DNA of 64,000 nt from UBA4971 sp900019985 (GCA_050949175.1 JBMNFG010000009.1:310001-374000), one strand, 5' to 3'; counted from the first letter of the stretch, positions 17,557 to 27,663 are shown. Notes: a model not told the origin generated them from the sequence alone. Numbers and translations are program-made.

Positions 17557-19965
17557 TTGGACGAAAGGTCAATTCGAGTACTTGAATTTCATAAGATCAA
17601 AGAACGGTTGAAGGCGCACACTGCAACGAATCTCGGAAAGGAACTTGCAGAGAGTGTTATGCCTGTGACCGATGCCCGTGAGGTTAAGCTGAGACAGAAG
17701 GAGACCACTGAAGGTAGGGCAATCCTGTCTGCAGGCAAGGATGTATCTCTCGGTGGAGTCCGTGATATCCGCAGTGTCCTGGATAGGGCTGCAATTGGAG
17801 GAATTCTCTCACCTCAGGAGCTCCTGGACGTATCGTCAACCCTAAGAGTTGCTATGAGGCTTAGGAAATTCATTATAGGGCTTGGCTCTGATTTTGAGAT
17901 CCTGAAAAACTATGCTGAAGAGATTGTCCCGCAACCGAACATCGCTAAGGAGATCGAACAGTGCATTGACGAGTACGGAAATGTGTTAGATGATGCCAGT
18001 CCCCAGCTGGCCAGGATAAGGTCTCAGATACGTACTATAAACGGCAGAATTCGCGGCCGTCTTGACTCCATGATAAAATCGCCGCATCTCAGTAGCCATC
18101 TCCAGGAACCCATTATCACTTTGCGTTCAGGGAGGTTTGTCATTCCTGTCAAGCAAGAGTCAAGGACCGCTGTGCCCGGCATAGTCCACGACACATCTGC
18201 CAGCGGTTTAACTCTGTTTATTGAACCTATGCCTGTAGTCGAGTTGAACAATGAGCTGACTTCCCTTACCGGCAAAGAGGCTGAGGAGGTGGAGAGGATT
18301 CTTAAGGCGCTGTCTTCCAAGGTCAGTGAGGGAAGCGTTGAAATCGGCAGTACCCTGAGGGCCCTTGGCGCAATCGATCTGGCTTTAGCCAAGGGCATGC
18401 TCAGCATCAACATGGATGCCACCGAACCTGATGTGGTAAGCACCAAGCACCTCAGGATCCGCCAAGGTAGGCACCCGCTGCTTTCAGGGGATGTTGTCCC
18501 TATTGACGTAGAGCTTGGAAGGGATTTCAGGACTCTAGTGATAACAGGCCCGAATACAGGGGGCAAGACTGTCACTCTAAAGACTATCGGGCTTTTTGCA
18601 CTTATGACGTTGGCAGGCTTTCACCTGCCTGCTGCACCCGGGACTAAAATACCTGTGTTCTCCGGCGTTTTCGCTGATATCGGTGATGAACAGAGCATTG
18701 AACAGAGCCTGTCTACGTTTTCGTCTCATATGACGCATATAATAAACATTCTCAAGGAGGCCGACTCAGATTCATTAGTTCTTTTGGATGAGCTCGGCGC
18801 AGGCACTGATCCTGTGGAAGGTGCAGCTCTCGGTGTGGCTATTCTGAACCACCTGCATGAACGAGGCGTATCCACTGTTGTCACAACCCACCTCAGCGAG
18901 CTTAAGGCATTCGCCTATGAGCATGAGGGAGTTGAAAACGCGTCTTGTGAATTCAACACTGAAACCTTAAAGCCCACATACCGCCTGATTATGGGACTAC
19001 CGGGAGGTTCATGCGCACTTGCTGTTGCGTCCAGGCTGGGGTTGCCTGAGGAAGTCATTGAGTCTGCCAGGAACCGGCTTGGGGAAGACAGAATCCAAGT
19101 GGATGCCATGATAGCTGAATTGGAACAGACTATGCGCCGGTTGAATGAAGAAAAAGAAGAGATAACGCGCATCAGGGAAGAGCAGGAAGCCCTCAAAGAG
19201 CTTAAGGAGACTGAGATAAGACGGTTACAACAGGCAAGGCATAAGATCTTGCAACAGGCAAAGGACGAAGCCGACAACATACTGAGAGAGGCAAGGGCTG
19301 ATGTTGCCTCAATTATCGAGCGGCTGCGACAATCTGCCGGCCGGCAAAGAAGCATAATTGATGATGAAGCCCGTAAGGCCAGGGAAGGGATGAAGGAAGT
19401 CCGAGAAAAGATCCTGCCTATTGCGGAAGAGCTGTCCGATAGCGACTTGTCAACTGAACATACTGAACGGCTCAGGCCCTTGAGACGTGATGAGGTAGAT
19501 GTAGGTGCCGATGTTTTCGTAGGTAGGCTGCGGCAGAAAGGCCGGATTTCCTGGGTCGGAGGCGAAGGCGACGATATCGAGGTCCAGGTGGGTGGGTTGA
19601 GAGTCAAAGTCGCACCGGAAGACTTATATGTGCAAGAAGGTTGCGACGGTCAGGCGAAACCGTCTCCTTCCGGGCAGGTATACGTCTCTCGGATTACCCG
19701 CGAGAAAGCCCTTGTCGTCCCTGCTGAACTTGATGTGCGAGGGCAAACAGCTGAAGAAGCAGTTTCGGAAGTAGACAAGTACCTGGACGACGCATCCCTT
19801 GCAGGGCTTGCGAAAGTCAGGATTATTCACGGCAAAGGTACAGGCGCCTTGAAGCAGGCTGTCCGCACCTTCCTAAAGGCACATCCTCAAGTAGACACAG
19901 CTTCACCCGGAGAGATGTCTGAAGGCGGAGACGGGGTGACTATTGTCTCGTTGCGCCAAAGATAG
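17557..19965 (+). CDS. mutS2: MutS2 family ATPase/endonuclease with Smr domain
   Basis: MutS2 acts on recombination intermediates and, in Bacillus, on stalled collided ribosomes. It is 802 residues. The ATPase has Walker A GPNTGGKT (about 331-338), the conserved DEQSIEQSLSTFSSHM and Walker B LVLLDELGAGTDP. A long charged coiled coil follows, then a KOW-like segment and the Smr nuclease domain with LDVRGQTAEEA and HGKGTGALKQAV. It starts at TTG 17557, 9 bases after AGGGGG. A TATAAT-like box lies near 17503 without a clear -35. Confidence 0.95.
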   Translation: MDERSIRVLEFHKIKERLKAHTATNLGKELAESVMPVTDAREVKLRQKETTEGRAILSAGKDVSLGGVRDIRSVLDRAAIGGILSPQELLDVSSTLRVAMRLRKFIIGLGSDFEILKNYAEEIVPQPNIAKEIEQCIDEYGNVLDDASPQLARIRSQIRTINGRIRGRLDSMIKSPHLSSHLQEPIITLRSGRFVIPVKQESRTAVPGIVHDTSASGLTLFIEPMPVVELNNELTSLTGKEAEEVERILKALSSKVSEGSVEIGSTLRALGAIDLALAKGMLSINMDATEPDVVSTKHLRIRQGRHPLLSGDVVPIDVELGRDFRTLVITGPNTGGKTVTLKTIGLFALMTLAGFHLPAAPGTKIPVFSGVFADIGDEQSIEQSLSTFSSHMTHIINILKEADSDSLVLLDELGAGTDPVEGAALGVAILNHLHERGVSTVVTTHLSELKAFAYEHEGVENASCEFNTETLKPTYRLIMGLPGGSCALAVASRLGLPEEVIESARNRLGEDRIQVDAMIAELEQTMRRLNEEKEEITRIREEQEALKELKETEIRRLQQARHKILQQAKDEADNILREARADVASIIERLRQSAGRQRSIIDDEARKAREGMKEVREKILPIAEELSDSDLSTEHTERLRPLRRDEVDVGADVFVGRLRQKGRISWVGGEGDDIEVQVGGLRVKVAPEDLYVQEGCDGQAKPSPSGQVYVSRITREKALVVPAELDVRGQTAEEAVSEVDKYLDDASLAGLAKVRIIHGKGTGALKQAVRTFLKAHPQVDTASPGEMSEGGDGVTIVSLRQR

Positions 19966-20006
19966 ATTGACCCAGGAAACAGACTGACTCTATAAACAGC
20001 CGTCTT

Positions 20007-22289
20007 TTAATAACTGTACCTTTCAACTTCAGGTTCAGATTCAGGTCCATCTTCCACTGTGGTGCTGCGGAAGCCCGCTGTCCACCACGTGTGCACTTGA
20101 CATGTTATCCTCGGGATGGACTCTCCCACTGATATTGTTCCGTCAGGCAGGAGCCTGAGGCCGCTTGATGCTAAGTAAGTGCGCCTTTCTATCTTATCTG
20201 CGGGACAGTACCTACCTGCGAGTTGTCCTGATTCAAGGCAGACATCAGCTTCGTAGACTCTTGCGTGTAAATAGCAGAGGTTGTGCGGTTCCGTCCCTTC
20301 AATGAAGACTTCAGTCATTGTCTCAGGGCAGGACTCGGTTGCGAGAGCACCTGACTCTGTGCAGACTTTTGTGAAAGCAACGCCGCTGGGCACCGGAAAT
20401 TCACTTACAGGCGCATCTTTCAGGGCTTCCTTCATATACTGCCCCCAAATCGCTGCTGCCCTGCTGCTTCCTATCCTCGTCCCTCCGTACACCATGGGTT
20501 TCTGTTGCTCATCATTTCCTATCCATACGCATGCTACAAGCTCAGGTGTGAACCCTACAAACCAGGCGTTTGTGTATTCAGTGGTTGTTCCTGTCTTGCC
20601 TGCTGCAGGCCTGCCGATATTCGCAGACTTGGCTGTTCCGCGGGCAATTACCCCTCTGAGCATGTCAGTCATTACGTAAGCGGTCTTTTCGTCAAGCACC
20701 ACTCGTTTTCTTGGGGTGTTGCGTTCCAACACATTACCGTCGGTATCTTCCACCCTGAGTATTGCTATGGGTTCAGCTTTAATACCTTGATTGGCAAAGA
20801 CAGCATACGCTGACGCCATTTCAAGGGGGCTGACCCCGCGGGTCAATCCTCCCAGTACAAGAGAGAGGTTCATGTCATTCAGACGTCCCGACTCCACCAG
20901 GCTTGTTATACCCATAGATTTTGCCACGTTTATAGCATTGGGTATGCCTATCTGATTCAAAAGCTTAACAGACGGGACGTTAATAGAGTCCTCAAGGGCT
21001 TTCCGGAGTGTGACAGGGCCGCGGAATATCTTGTCATTGTTAACCGGCGCCCATGGTTCGTCCTGTCCTGTCACTACGAACTCCACAGGCGAGTCGTCGA
21101 GGAGAGTTGCAGGAGTATACCCTGCTTTCAGCGCTGCAGTGTAAACAAAAGGCTTAAACGCGGAACCCGGTTGTCTGTAAGACATGACAGCCCTGTTAAA
21201 CTCGTCCTCGCCTCTGCCTCCTACCATTGCCCTGATGTAACCCTCACGTGCATCTAATACAATCATCGCTGCCTGGGGTTGGGTAAGGCCTTTGGAATCC
21301 TTCTCTCCCTCGGGTATGTTAGAAAGAAGGATCTCATTGGCAAGGGTCTGGAGCCTGAGATCAAGAGTCGTGTAGACCTTCAGGCCTCCTTTATATACTG
21401 TTTCAGTACCGTATTTTGCTATCAGTTGGTCGCGCACATAGTCAACGAAATACGGGGCCACCTTCTGAGTGGGTTTGGGCTCAATTACACCGAGAGGAGC
21501 CTCTGTGGCAGCCTGGGCCTGTTCTTCCGTAATATATCCCTCAATTGCCATGCGCCTCAGCACGTAATCGCGACGGGTCTTGGCAGAGTCCGGATGCTGA
21601 GTAGGCGAATAGAGGTATGCGTTACGTATAAGGCCTGCGAGAAGTGCGCATTCCGGCAAGTTCAGGTCGCGAACGCTCTTTCCGAAATATCCCTGGGCTG
21701 CAGCTTCAACTCCGTAGACTGCTTGCCCCGGGAAGAAATAGACTTCATTCAGGTACAATTCAAGGATCTGATCCTTCGTATAAGTCCGTTCCAGCTGGAT
21801 AGCATAAAGCAGCTCCTGGAGCTTTCGCGTCCATGTCCTATCGTGGGTAAGGAAGGCATTCTTTGCAAGCTGCTGGGTGATTGTGCTTCCGCCTTGCACA
21901 ATCCTTCTTTCGCGGAGATCTACCAGGAGAGCCCTGATGATTCCTGCGAAGTCCACACCGTGGTGCTCACGGAATTTCTGATCTTCAGCTGCAATGACTG
22001 CGTTCTGTAAGTCCTTCGGGATCTCAGAGATCGGCACCCATACTCGATTCTCGATGTATAGCCGGGCAATGAGTTCGTTGTTGACATCGTATATTCTGGT
22101 TGCTTCAATAGGCCTGTACTCGAATTCTTCCATCGCGGGCATGTTCTTGAGTGCTGCTGAGATTACGCCGATTACGACACCTGTTCCAATGCAAAGAACG
22201 AAAATCAGCCCAATAGCAAGGATTGACGTAATACGGCCAATACCTTTCGACATCTGCGATGCCTCTCTTTCCGGCTGTTCATTTTCCAT
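20007..22289 (-). CDS. Class A penicillin-binding protein (PBP1A-type)
   Basis: Bifunctional peptidoglycan synthase anchored in the membrane, 760 residues. Residues 18-46 form the transmembrane anchor. The glycosyltransferase domain has the catalytic Glu102 in AAEDQKF and GGSTITQQLAKN. The transpeptidase has SxxK in PGSAFKPF, SxN in EDSINVP and KTGTT. The C-terminus carries two copies of a C-x-ESG-x-LA-x3-CP module (VCTESGALATESCP, VCLESGQLAGRYCP), a small Cys-bearing tail common in clostridial enzymes. It faces mutS2 tail to tail; no strong terminator is seen between them. Confidence 0.94.
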   Translation of the reverse strand: MENEQPEREASQMSKGIGRITSILAIGLIFVLCIGTGVVIGVISAALKNMPAMEEFEYRPIEATRIYDVNNELIARLYIENRVWVPISEIPKDLQNAVIAAEDQKFREHHGVDFAGIIRALLVDLRERRIVQGGSTITQQLAKNAFLTHDRTWTRKLQELLYAIQLERTYTKDQILELYLNEVYFFPGQAVYGVEAAAQGYFGKSVRDLNLPECALLAGLIRNAYLYSPTQHPDSAKTRRDYVLRRMAIEGYITEEQAQAATEAPLGVIEPKPTQKVAPYFVDYVRDQLIAKYGTETVYKGGLKVYTTLDLRLQTLANEILLSNIPEGEKDSKGLTQPQAAMIVLDAREGYIRAMVGGRGEDEFNRAVMSYRQPGSAFKPFVYTAALKAGYTPATLLDDSPVEFVVTGQDEPWAPVNNDKIFRGPVTLRKALEDSINVPSVKLLNQIGIPNAINVAKSMGITSLVESGRLNDMNLSLVLGGLTRGVSPLEMASAYAVFANQGIKAEPIAILRVEDTDGNVLERNTPRKRVVLDEKTAYVMTDMLRGVIARGTAKSANIGRPAAGKTGTTTEYTNAWFVGFTPELVACVWIGNDEQQKPMVYGGTRIGSSRAAAIWGQYMKEALKDAPVSEFPVPSGVAFTKVCTESGALATESCPETMTEVFIEGTEPHNLCYLHARVYEADVCLESGQLAGRYCPADKIERRTYLASSGLRLLPDGTISVGESIPRITCQVHTWWTAGFRSTTVEDGPESEPEVERYSY

Positions 22290-22381
22290 GAGCTATCTCT
22301 CTATTAGCCATAATTATACCACAGTAATTTCGGCTTGCGTCAACTGAGTGGCTGTATACCCAGGTGGAGGGGGCCCACTCG

Positions 22382-22411
22382 TTGACTGTAGCAGTTTGCG
22401 TGTGCTAAACT
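22382..22411 (+). promoter_or_regulatory. Probable promoter for tyrS
   Basis: TTGACT (22382-22387), 18 bases, TAAACT (22406-22411). No T-box sequence is present before tyrS, unlike thrS and pheS. Confidence 0.6.
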
Positions 22412-22458
22412 GAACCTATTGAACGGTGGAAAGTGTAGAGTATTAGGAGGCGGAAGAA

Positions 22459-23679
22459 TTGACAGTTAAGGAGCAGATGGACATTCTCAGAAGAGGATGC
22501 GCTGAGATCATCTCTGAGGAGGATCTTGAAAAGAAGCTGGATAAGTCGATAAAAACAGGGAAGCCTCTCAGGATTAAGCTGGGATTGGACCCTTCCGCTC
22601 CTGATATACACCTGGGGCATGCGGTAGTCCTTAGAAAAATGCGAGAGTTCCAGGAGTTAGGGCACGAAGTCTTTCTGGTTGTAGGAGATTTTACCGGGCG
22701 TATAGGCGATCCTTCAGGCAAGTCGGAAACAAGGCCTCAGCTTTCCATGGAACAGATAATGGAAAATGCCAAAACCTATCAGGAACAGGCATTTAAGATA
22801 CTGGACCCCGACCGTACACACACCGTGTTTAACGGAGAGTGGCTTTCTAAGCTTACCTTCGAAGATGTAATCAACTTATCTTCCAGGTATACAGTGGCAA
22901 GAATGCTTGAGCGGGAAGAGTTTCGTGACAGATTCCACGAAGAAAGGCCCATCTACATCCATGAGTTTTTCTACCCGTTTATGCAGGCGTACGATTCCAT
23001 TGCCCTTGATGCAGATGTGGAGCTTGGCGGCACTGACCAGAAGTTTAACATATTGTTCGGCAGGATGCTTCAGCGTGAATTCAACCAAGAACCCCAGGTA
23101 GCAATGCTCATGCCTATACTGGTAGGCCTGGACGGCGTAAAGAAAATGAGCAAAAGCCTAGGCAACTACGTGGGTGTTACTGAGAATCCGAAAGAAAGCT
23201 ACGGAAAGATAATGTCCATACCTGATGAAGTGATGATGACTTACTACGAGCTTGCCACAGGCCTTTCAGAGGAGGACATCCAAGCTGTCAGGGAAGGGCT
23301 TTCCTCCGGAAAGCTGCACCCTCGTGACGCTAAGAGAAGGCTTGCCAGAGAGATTGTTGCCATGTACCACGGCCATGAGGCAGCCCTGGATGCAGAGAGA
23401 GAATTCGATACTGTGTTCCGGCAAGGCGGTCTTCCTGAGGATATTCCTAAGGTTACGATCCTTCCGGAAGACCTTGAAGACGGCAAGATATGGTGTGCCA
23501 AGCTCTTGGTCCTTGCGGGTCTTGCAAGTAGCAACAGCGAAGCTCGGCGCTTAATCCTTCAAGGCGCCGTGACCCTGGACGGCGAAAGAATACAAGATTC
23601 CACAATGGATATTCCTGTGCGCTCCGGCATGATCCTGAGATGCGGAAAGCGCAAGTTTGCCAGGGTTCACGTAGGCTAA
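22459..23679 (+). CDS. tyrS: Tyrosyl-tRNA synthetase
   Basis: Class I synthetase, 406 residues. The HIGH motif appears as HLGH (51-54) and the KMSKS loop as KKMSKS near residue 230. The C-terminal S4 RNA-binding domain is visible (WCAKLLVLAGLASSNSEARRL). The sequence style (GDFTGRIGDPSGKSE) fits the shorter TyrZ-like class and not the E. coli type. It starts at TTG 22459, 8 bases after TTAGGAGG. Confidence 0.95.
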   Translation: MTVKEQMDILRRGCAEIISEEDLEKKLDKSIKTGKPLRIKLGLDPSAPDIHLGHAVVLRKMREFQELGHEVFLVVGDFTGRIGDPSGKSETRPQLSMEQIMENAKTYQEQAFKILDPDRTHTVFNGEWLSKLTFEDVINLSSRYTVARMLEREEFRDRFHEERPIYIHEFFYPFMQAYDSIALDADVELGGTDQKFNILFGRMLQREFNQEPQVAMLMPILVGLDGVKKMSKSLGNYVGVTENPKESYGKIMSIPDEVMMTYYELATGLSEEDIQAVREGLSSGKLHPRDAKRRLAREIVAMYHGHEAALDAEREFDTVFRQGGLPEDIPKVTILPEDLEDGKIWCAKLLVLAGLASSNSEARRLILQGAVTLDGERIQDSTMDIPVRSGMILRCGKRKFARVHVG

Positions 23680-23798
23680 CAGCACCTTTTCTTTTCTTGC
23701 ACCCAAACGAATATGATCTAATTATGCAGGTTTATACCTGAGGTTGCTGTTTGTTGACATGTAGGTCCAGTGAAAAGGGTGCAGGGGGAAGGGAATAG

Positions 23799-24701
23799 AT
23801 GATCCGGTATTACCGGCGGACGAGGGGGCTTTTCCCACGGCCCTGGTGGATAGGTGTTAGCCATTGGCTTGCCAGGCTGTTCCGTAGACATACACCGAGA
23901 GGAATGCCGCAAGCCCAAATGTTCGGTGCGAGCCGGTATCCGCAGTATTTCATAACGCGGAACAGGCCTCCTATATTTCCTTCCCGGCAGCCAAGGTTTA
24001 GGGTGCAGAGACCGCCTGCAGCACGCCGAAGTTTTGGCGGATTGTCTCCGAAACCCCCGAGGCGCGGTTTGCTTGCCGGCCGCATTTTCTTGTTATTGAT
24101 AATCGGCATAGTCCTTTTTGTCATTGTAGATTGGCGCCTCAGGCCTACGCTTCACCAGTTTGCTAAAGCTAAAGCCAGGGTGCTGGCGACAGAAGCCTTG
24201 ACCACAGCTGTTGCATTGGAAATAGCTGAAGGAATAAGGTGGGAAGACCTTTATGCGCTCCGTCCTGACAGCAGTGGAAAAGTCGTCATGGTCCAGCCGA
24301 ATACAGGCGAGATCGACAGGCTTACTTCACAGGTCACTCTCAGAGTACAAGAGCTCTTAAGCAAGATCAGCGACACCAAAATAAGGATTCCTCTGGGTCA
24401 GATTCTCGGTAGCAATGTCCTTGCAAACGTCGGCCCTAAGATCGGCATTTCAATAATCCCCATAGGCACTGTGACCACAAAGATACTCAGTGATTTTGAG
24501 CAGGCAGGCATAAACCAAATCCGTCACAAGATCTATCTTGAAGTCACTGCCCATATGCAAGTAGTTGTCCCCATGGTAACTGCTACAGATAATGTAGTTG
24601 TCCAGGTACCTATAACAGAAGTTTTGATAATGGGCGATGTCCCCGAAACCTATATTCAGCTAGAGGGGAGGGAACTTAGGAATCTCTTCCCTGCTGAATG
24701 A
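23799..24701 (+). CDS. yunB: Sporulation protein YunB
   Basis: YunB is a spore-former membrane protein expressed in the mother cell. This copy is 300 residues. An unusually long, very basic N-terminal tail of about 90 residues precedes the single membrane helix (IFLLLIIGIVLFVIVDW). The conserved domain follows (AKARVLATEALTTAV, IRIPLGQILGSNVLANVGP, IGTVTTKILSDFEQAGINQ, VPITEVLIMGDVPETYIQL). The precise role is not known. ATG 23799 follows AGGGGGAAGGG. It ends at a bidirectional terminator shared with groEL. Confidence 0.9.
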   Translation: MIRYYRRTRGLFPRPWWIGVSHWLARLFRRHTPRGMPQAQMFGASRYPQYFITRNRPPIFPSRQPRFRVQRPPAARRSFGGLSPKPPRRGLLAGRIFLLLIIGIVLFVIVDWRLRPTLHQFAKAKARVLATEALTTAVALEIAEGIRWEDLYALRPDSSGKVVMVQPNTGEIDRLTSQVTLRVQELLSKISDTKIRIPLGQILGSNVLANVGPKIGISIIPIGTVTTKILSDFEQAGINQIRHKIYLEVTAHMQVVVPMVTATDNVVVQVPITEVLIMGDVPETYIQLEGRELRNLFPAE

Positions 24702-24734
24702 ACTTCCTTTTACACCAATGGAATTGGTTTCCCC

Positions 24735-24770
24735 AAAAAAACAGCCCCGGACTCCGTCCGGGACTGTTTT
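24735..24770. terminator. Bidirectional terminator between yunB and groEL
   Basis: The hairpin AAAACAGCCCCGGAC/GTCCGGGACTGTTTT has an A-run on the left and a T-run on the right, so it can end transcription from both sides. Confidence 0.9.
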
Positions 24771-24794
24771 CATTCCATATTGAATCTGCCTTTA

Positions 24795-26414
24795 TCAGTA
24801 GTCCATTCCGCCTGGATATGGAGGCATTGGAGGCTCTTCCTTAGGCACGTCAGTTATCAGGGCCTCAGTTGTAAGAAGCAATGATGCGATACTTGCCGCG
24901 TTCTGCAGTGCGTATCTTGCTACCTTTACCGGGTCTACTATTCCTGCTTTCACCATATCCACGTAGTCTTCAGTAATCGCATCAAAGCCGATACCCGGTT
25001 TCTCCTGTTCTCTGACACGCTCAAGGACAACTGACCCTTCCAACCCTGCGTTATTGGCGATCTGGCGGAGAGGCTCTTCAAGTGCTCTCTTTACAATCTG
25101 CACACCGACCTTTTCATCGCCATTAGCTTCGACTTTGTCAAGGGCAGGGATGATGTTCACGAAAGTGGTGCCTCCACCTGGGATTATTCCTTCTTCCACA
25201 GCAGCGCGAGTTGCAGATAAGGCATCCTCTACGCGGTGCTTCTTCTCCTTAAGTTCAGTCTCAGTTGAAGCTCCGACTCTGATTATTGCAACTCCTCCTG
25301 CAAGCTTAGCAAGGCGCTCCTGAAGCTTTTCGCGATCATAGTCAGAGTCTGACTCTTCGATCTGCTTCTTGATCTGAGCGATCCGCCCCTTAATGCTGTC
25401 AAGGTCACCGCGTCCTTCCACAATAGTCGTGCTTTCGCGGTCGATCTTGACTGTCTTGGCCTGGCCTAGCTGGCTGAGCTCTACGTTCTCCAGCTTAATG
25501 CCGAGATCTTCAGAAATGAATTCGCCGCCTGTGAGGATAGCGATGTCCTCCATCATAGCTTTCCGTCTGTCACCGAATCCCGGTGCTTTGACTGCTGCTA
25601 CCTGGAGAGTTCCCTTTATCTTGTTGACTACGAGAGTTGCCAGGGCTTCGCCTTCCACATCTTCAGCGACGATAAGGAGGGGCCTGCCTGTGCGAGCTAT
25701 CTTTTCAAGGACAGGCAGAAGGTCTGCTACAGCAGTGATTTTCTTCTCATACAAAAGGATGTAGGGTTCATCGAGGACAGCTTCCATGGTTTCTGTATTT
25801 GTAACAAAGTAAGCGGAAATATAGCCTTTGTCGAATTCCATTCCTTCGACTTTTTCAACAGACACTTCGATGCCTTTTGATTCTTCAACTGTAATTACGC
25901 CGTCTTTACCTACAAGCTCCATTGCTTCTGCAATAACCCCGCCGATTTCCTCGTCGTTACCGGATATTGCTGCAACGTTTGCTATGTCGTCCTTGCCTTC
26001 AACAGGTATGGCGAGTTTCCTCAGTTCCTCGACGGCTGCAGCTACTGCCTTGTCAATACCCTTCTTGATAAACATTGGGTTTGCGCCGGCTGCAACGTTC
26101 TTCAGGCCTTCTGCGACAATTGACTGAGCAAGCACAGTCGCAGTGGTGGTGCCGTCACCTGTCACGTCATTGGTCTTAGATGCGACCTCTTTGCAAAGTT
26201 GAGCTCCTAAATTCTCATATGGATCTTCCAGTTCAATTTCTTTTGCTACGGTTACACCGTCTTTGGTAATGGTAGGAGATCCGAATTTCCTCTCGAGGAC
26301 AACGTTTCTTCCACGCGGACCGAGGGTTACCTTTACAGCGCCGGCTACCTTGTCTACACCGGCCTGCAAGGCCCGTCTGGCTTCCTCACTGAAAACAAGC
26401 TGTTTTGCGCCCAT
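24795..26414 (-). CDS. groEL: Chaperonin GroEL
   Basis: The 60-kDa chaperonin subunit, 539 residues. It matches GroEL throughout: KVTLGPRGRNVVLERKFG, GDGTTTATVLAQSI, GFGDRRKAMMEDIA and EEGIIPGGGTTFV. The nucleotide-binding residues (GDGTT, Asp in GDGTT and GGG) are intact. The C-terminus ends PPYPGGMDY and lacks a long GGM repeat. It lies 54 bases after groES and is under the same CIRCE control. Confidence 0.98.
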   Translation of the reverse strand: MGAKQLVFSEEARRALQAGVDKVAGAVKVTLGPRGRNVVLERKFGSPTITKDGVTVAKEIELEDPYENLGAQLCKEVASKTNDVTGDGTTTATVLAQSIVAEGLKNVAAGANPMFIKKGIDKAVAAAVEELRKLAIPVEGKDDIANVAAISGNDEEIGGVIAEAMELVGKDGVITVEESKGIEVSVEKVEGMEFDKGYISAYFVTNTETMEAVLDEPYILLYEKKITAVADLLPVLEKIARTGRPLLIVAEDVEGEALATLVVNKIKGTLQVAAVKAPGFGDRRKAMMEDIAILTGGEFISEDLGIKLENVELSQLGQAKTVKIDRESTTIVEGRGDLDSIKGRIAQIKKQIEESDSDYDREKLQERLAKLAGGVAIIRVGASTETELKEKKHRVEDALSATRAAVEEGIIPGGGTTFVNIIPALDKVEANGDEKVGVQIVKRALEEPLRQIANNAGLEGSVVLERVREQEKPGIGFDAITEDYVDMVKAGIVDPVKVARYALQNAASIASLLLTTEALITDVPKEEPPMPPYPGGMDY

Positions 26415-26468
26415 TATATGTATACCCCCTCTTCAACAATGGTTGGATTGTTGGACTAAATGGTTGGA

Positions 26469-26750
26469 TTACCTAATAGCCAGAATGTCGCTTTGGCGGA
26501 GAATTATGTACTCTTCACCGTCTATTTTTATCTCCGTTCCGCCGTACTTGGCGAAGATCACTTTGTCACCGACTTTTACATCCATCGGAGCTCTCTCGCC
26601 GCTGTCCAGGAGCCTTCCCGGACCGACTGCCATGACTTCACCCTCCTGGGGACGCTCTTTGGCAGTATCAGGCAATACGATTCCGCCCTTTGTGCGTTCT
26701 TCTTCGGTACTGGGTTTAACCACTACTCGATCCTCTAATGGCTTAATCAC
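26469..26750 (-). CDS. groES: Co-chaperonin GroES
   Basis: The 93-residue lid of the chaperonin. It shows IKPLEDRVVVKPSTEEE, the mobile-loop region TKGGIVLPDTAKERPQ and the conserved KVGDKVIFAKYGGTEIKIDGE. Translation starts at GTG (26750-26748, minus strand) behind a G-rich ribosome site. First gene of groES-groEL. Confidence 0.97.
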   Translation of the reverse strand: MIKPLEDRVVVKPSTEEERTKGGIVLPDTAKERPQEGEVMAVGPGRLLDSGERAPMDVKVGDKVIFAKYGGTEIKIDGEEYIILRQSDILAIR

Positions 26751-26777
26751 TTACTATACCCCCTTTTAGGTGGAAAT

Positions 26778-26804
26778 TTAGCACTCACCAAAGGAGAGTG
26801 CTAA
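26778..26804 (-). promoter_or_regulatory. CIRCE operator (HrcA binding site)
   Basis: Perfect inverted repeat TTAGCACTC-N9-GAGTGCTAA between the groES promoter and start codon. HrcA is the known repressor for this element; hrcA itself is not in the window. Confidence 0.97.
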
Positions 26805-26816
26805 TAATCTGTTTCA

Positions 26817-26846
26817 ATATTACTAAACCCTGTTCTATGTTGTCAA
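26817..26846 (-). promoter_or_regulatory. SigmaA promoter of groESL
   Basis: On the minus strand: -35 TTGACA (26846-26841), 18-base spacer, -10 TAATAT (26822-26817). The CIRCE element lies directly downstream. Confidence 0.88.
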
Positions 26847-26877
26847 TAGGATGCTTCACAAATTCTTGAAAATCACG

Positions 26878-27501
26878 TCATCCATCTGTCCAGCTTGCAA
26901 GTGCCTCCAGGATGTGCAGCAATTCCTCTTCATTGGAGACAGGTATGCCTTTTTCCAGGTCATCTTGTTCTTGTGGGGGCAGGTTGGATGCTTTAATCCT
27001 TGTTGTGCTTTTAGGCCTGCAGCGGTTTTCGGGGGTCCCGTAAAACACTGTAACCCAACCGTCCTTCTCTCCTATATGCATGGCTTTAAGGCATAACGGC
27101 GAGATTCCTTCCCTTTTTTGGAGCACGACTATTTGAGTCTCTGAGAACTCAGTGATGATCCATGGCAGTATCTCCTTGGCAAGGGCATCCTTGGTGAGGC
27201 CTACCATTTCGCGGGGTACAGGAATCGTTTGCGTTTCTTCATGTCCACATTCATAAATAGCCCTGTATACTAATTCCATGGATGAACGGACTTTGGCGGG
27301 ATTGGCAAGTTCGATGTTTGCCTGCTCCAACTTGAGGGAGGATGTGTTGTCCCGGTAATCAGGGCCGGACAGGTTTTGGTGTTCCTCTTTTGCTTTCCCC
27401 GGGTTAGCTGTGCCCTTAATGCTAAGGTAAGCATAGCTTAAGCCTGCTGACAGAAGCATAAGAGTCAAACAGACAGTGACCAGCTTGTTTTTGCGGTTCA
27501 C
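26878..27501 (-). CDS. BofC-like secreted or membrane-anchored sporulation protein
   Basis: A 207-residue protein with an N-terminal signal-anchor (LVTVCLTLMLLSAGLSYAY). The C-terminal domain resembles Bacillus BofC, which acts between forespore and mother cell in sigmaK checkpoint control: IVVLQKREGISPLCLKAM, DGWVTVFYGTP, and LEKGIPVSNEEELLHILE line up with the BofC pattern of ISPLL, a DG-x-LTLFNGKP element and LLKGIPV. Position beside yebC also fits Bacillus. Starts at GTG 27501. Assignment is by pattern, so moderate. Confidence 0.7.
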   Translation of the reverse strand: MNRKNKLVTVCLTLMLLSAGLSYAYLSIKGTANPGKAKEEHQNLSGPDYRDNTSSLKLEQANIELANPAKVRSSMELVYRAIYECGHEETQTIPVPREMVGLTKDALAKEILPWIITEFSETQIVVLQKREGISPLCLKAMHIGEKDGWVTVFYGTPENRCRPKSTTRIKASNLPPQEQDDLEKGIPVSNEEELLHILEALASWTDG

Positions 27502-27631
27502 AGTTGTACCACTTCCCTTGGATCCAGGGATACGTAGGTAATCCGTTCCTATAGGAGACAGGTTTCAAACTCTTATTTCCAATATTCCCTTGTTATAATG
27601 CCCTGTGCCAAGGATAGTATTCGCAAATAAG

Positions 27632-27663
27632 AGAAGAACATGGCATATCAGCCATGTTCTTCT
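27632..27663. terminator. Perfect 13-bp inverted repeat after yebC, possible terminator
   Basis: AGAAGAACATGGC (27632-27644) pairs perfectly with GCCATGTTCTTCT (27651-27663). It lies between yebC and the bofC-like gene on the minus strand. The T-tract is poor (TTCTTCT), so it may stabilise or partly terminate mRNA. Confidence 0.6.
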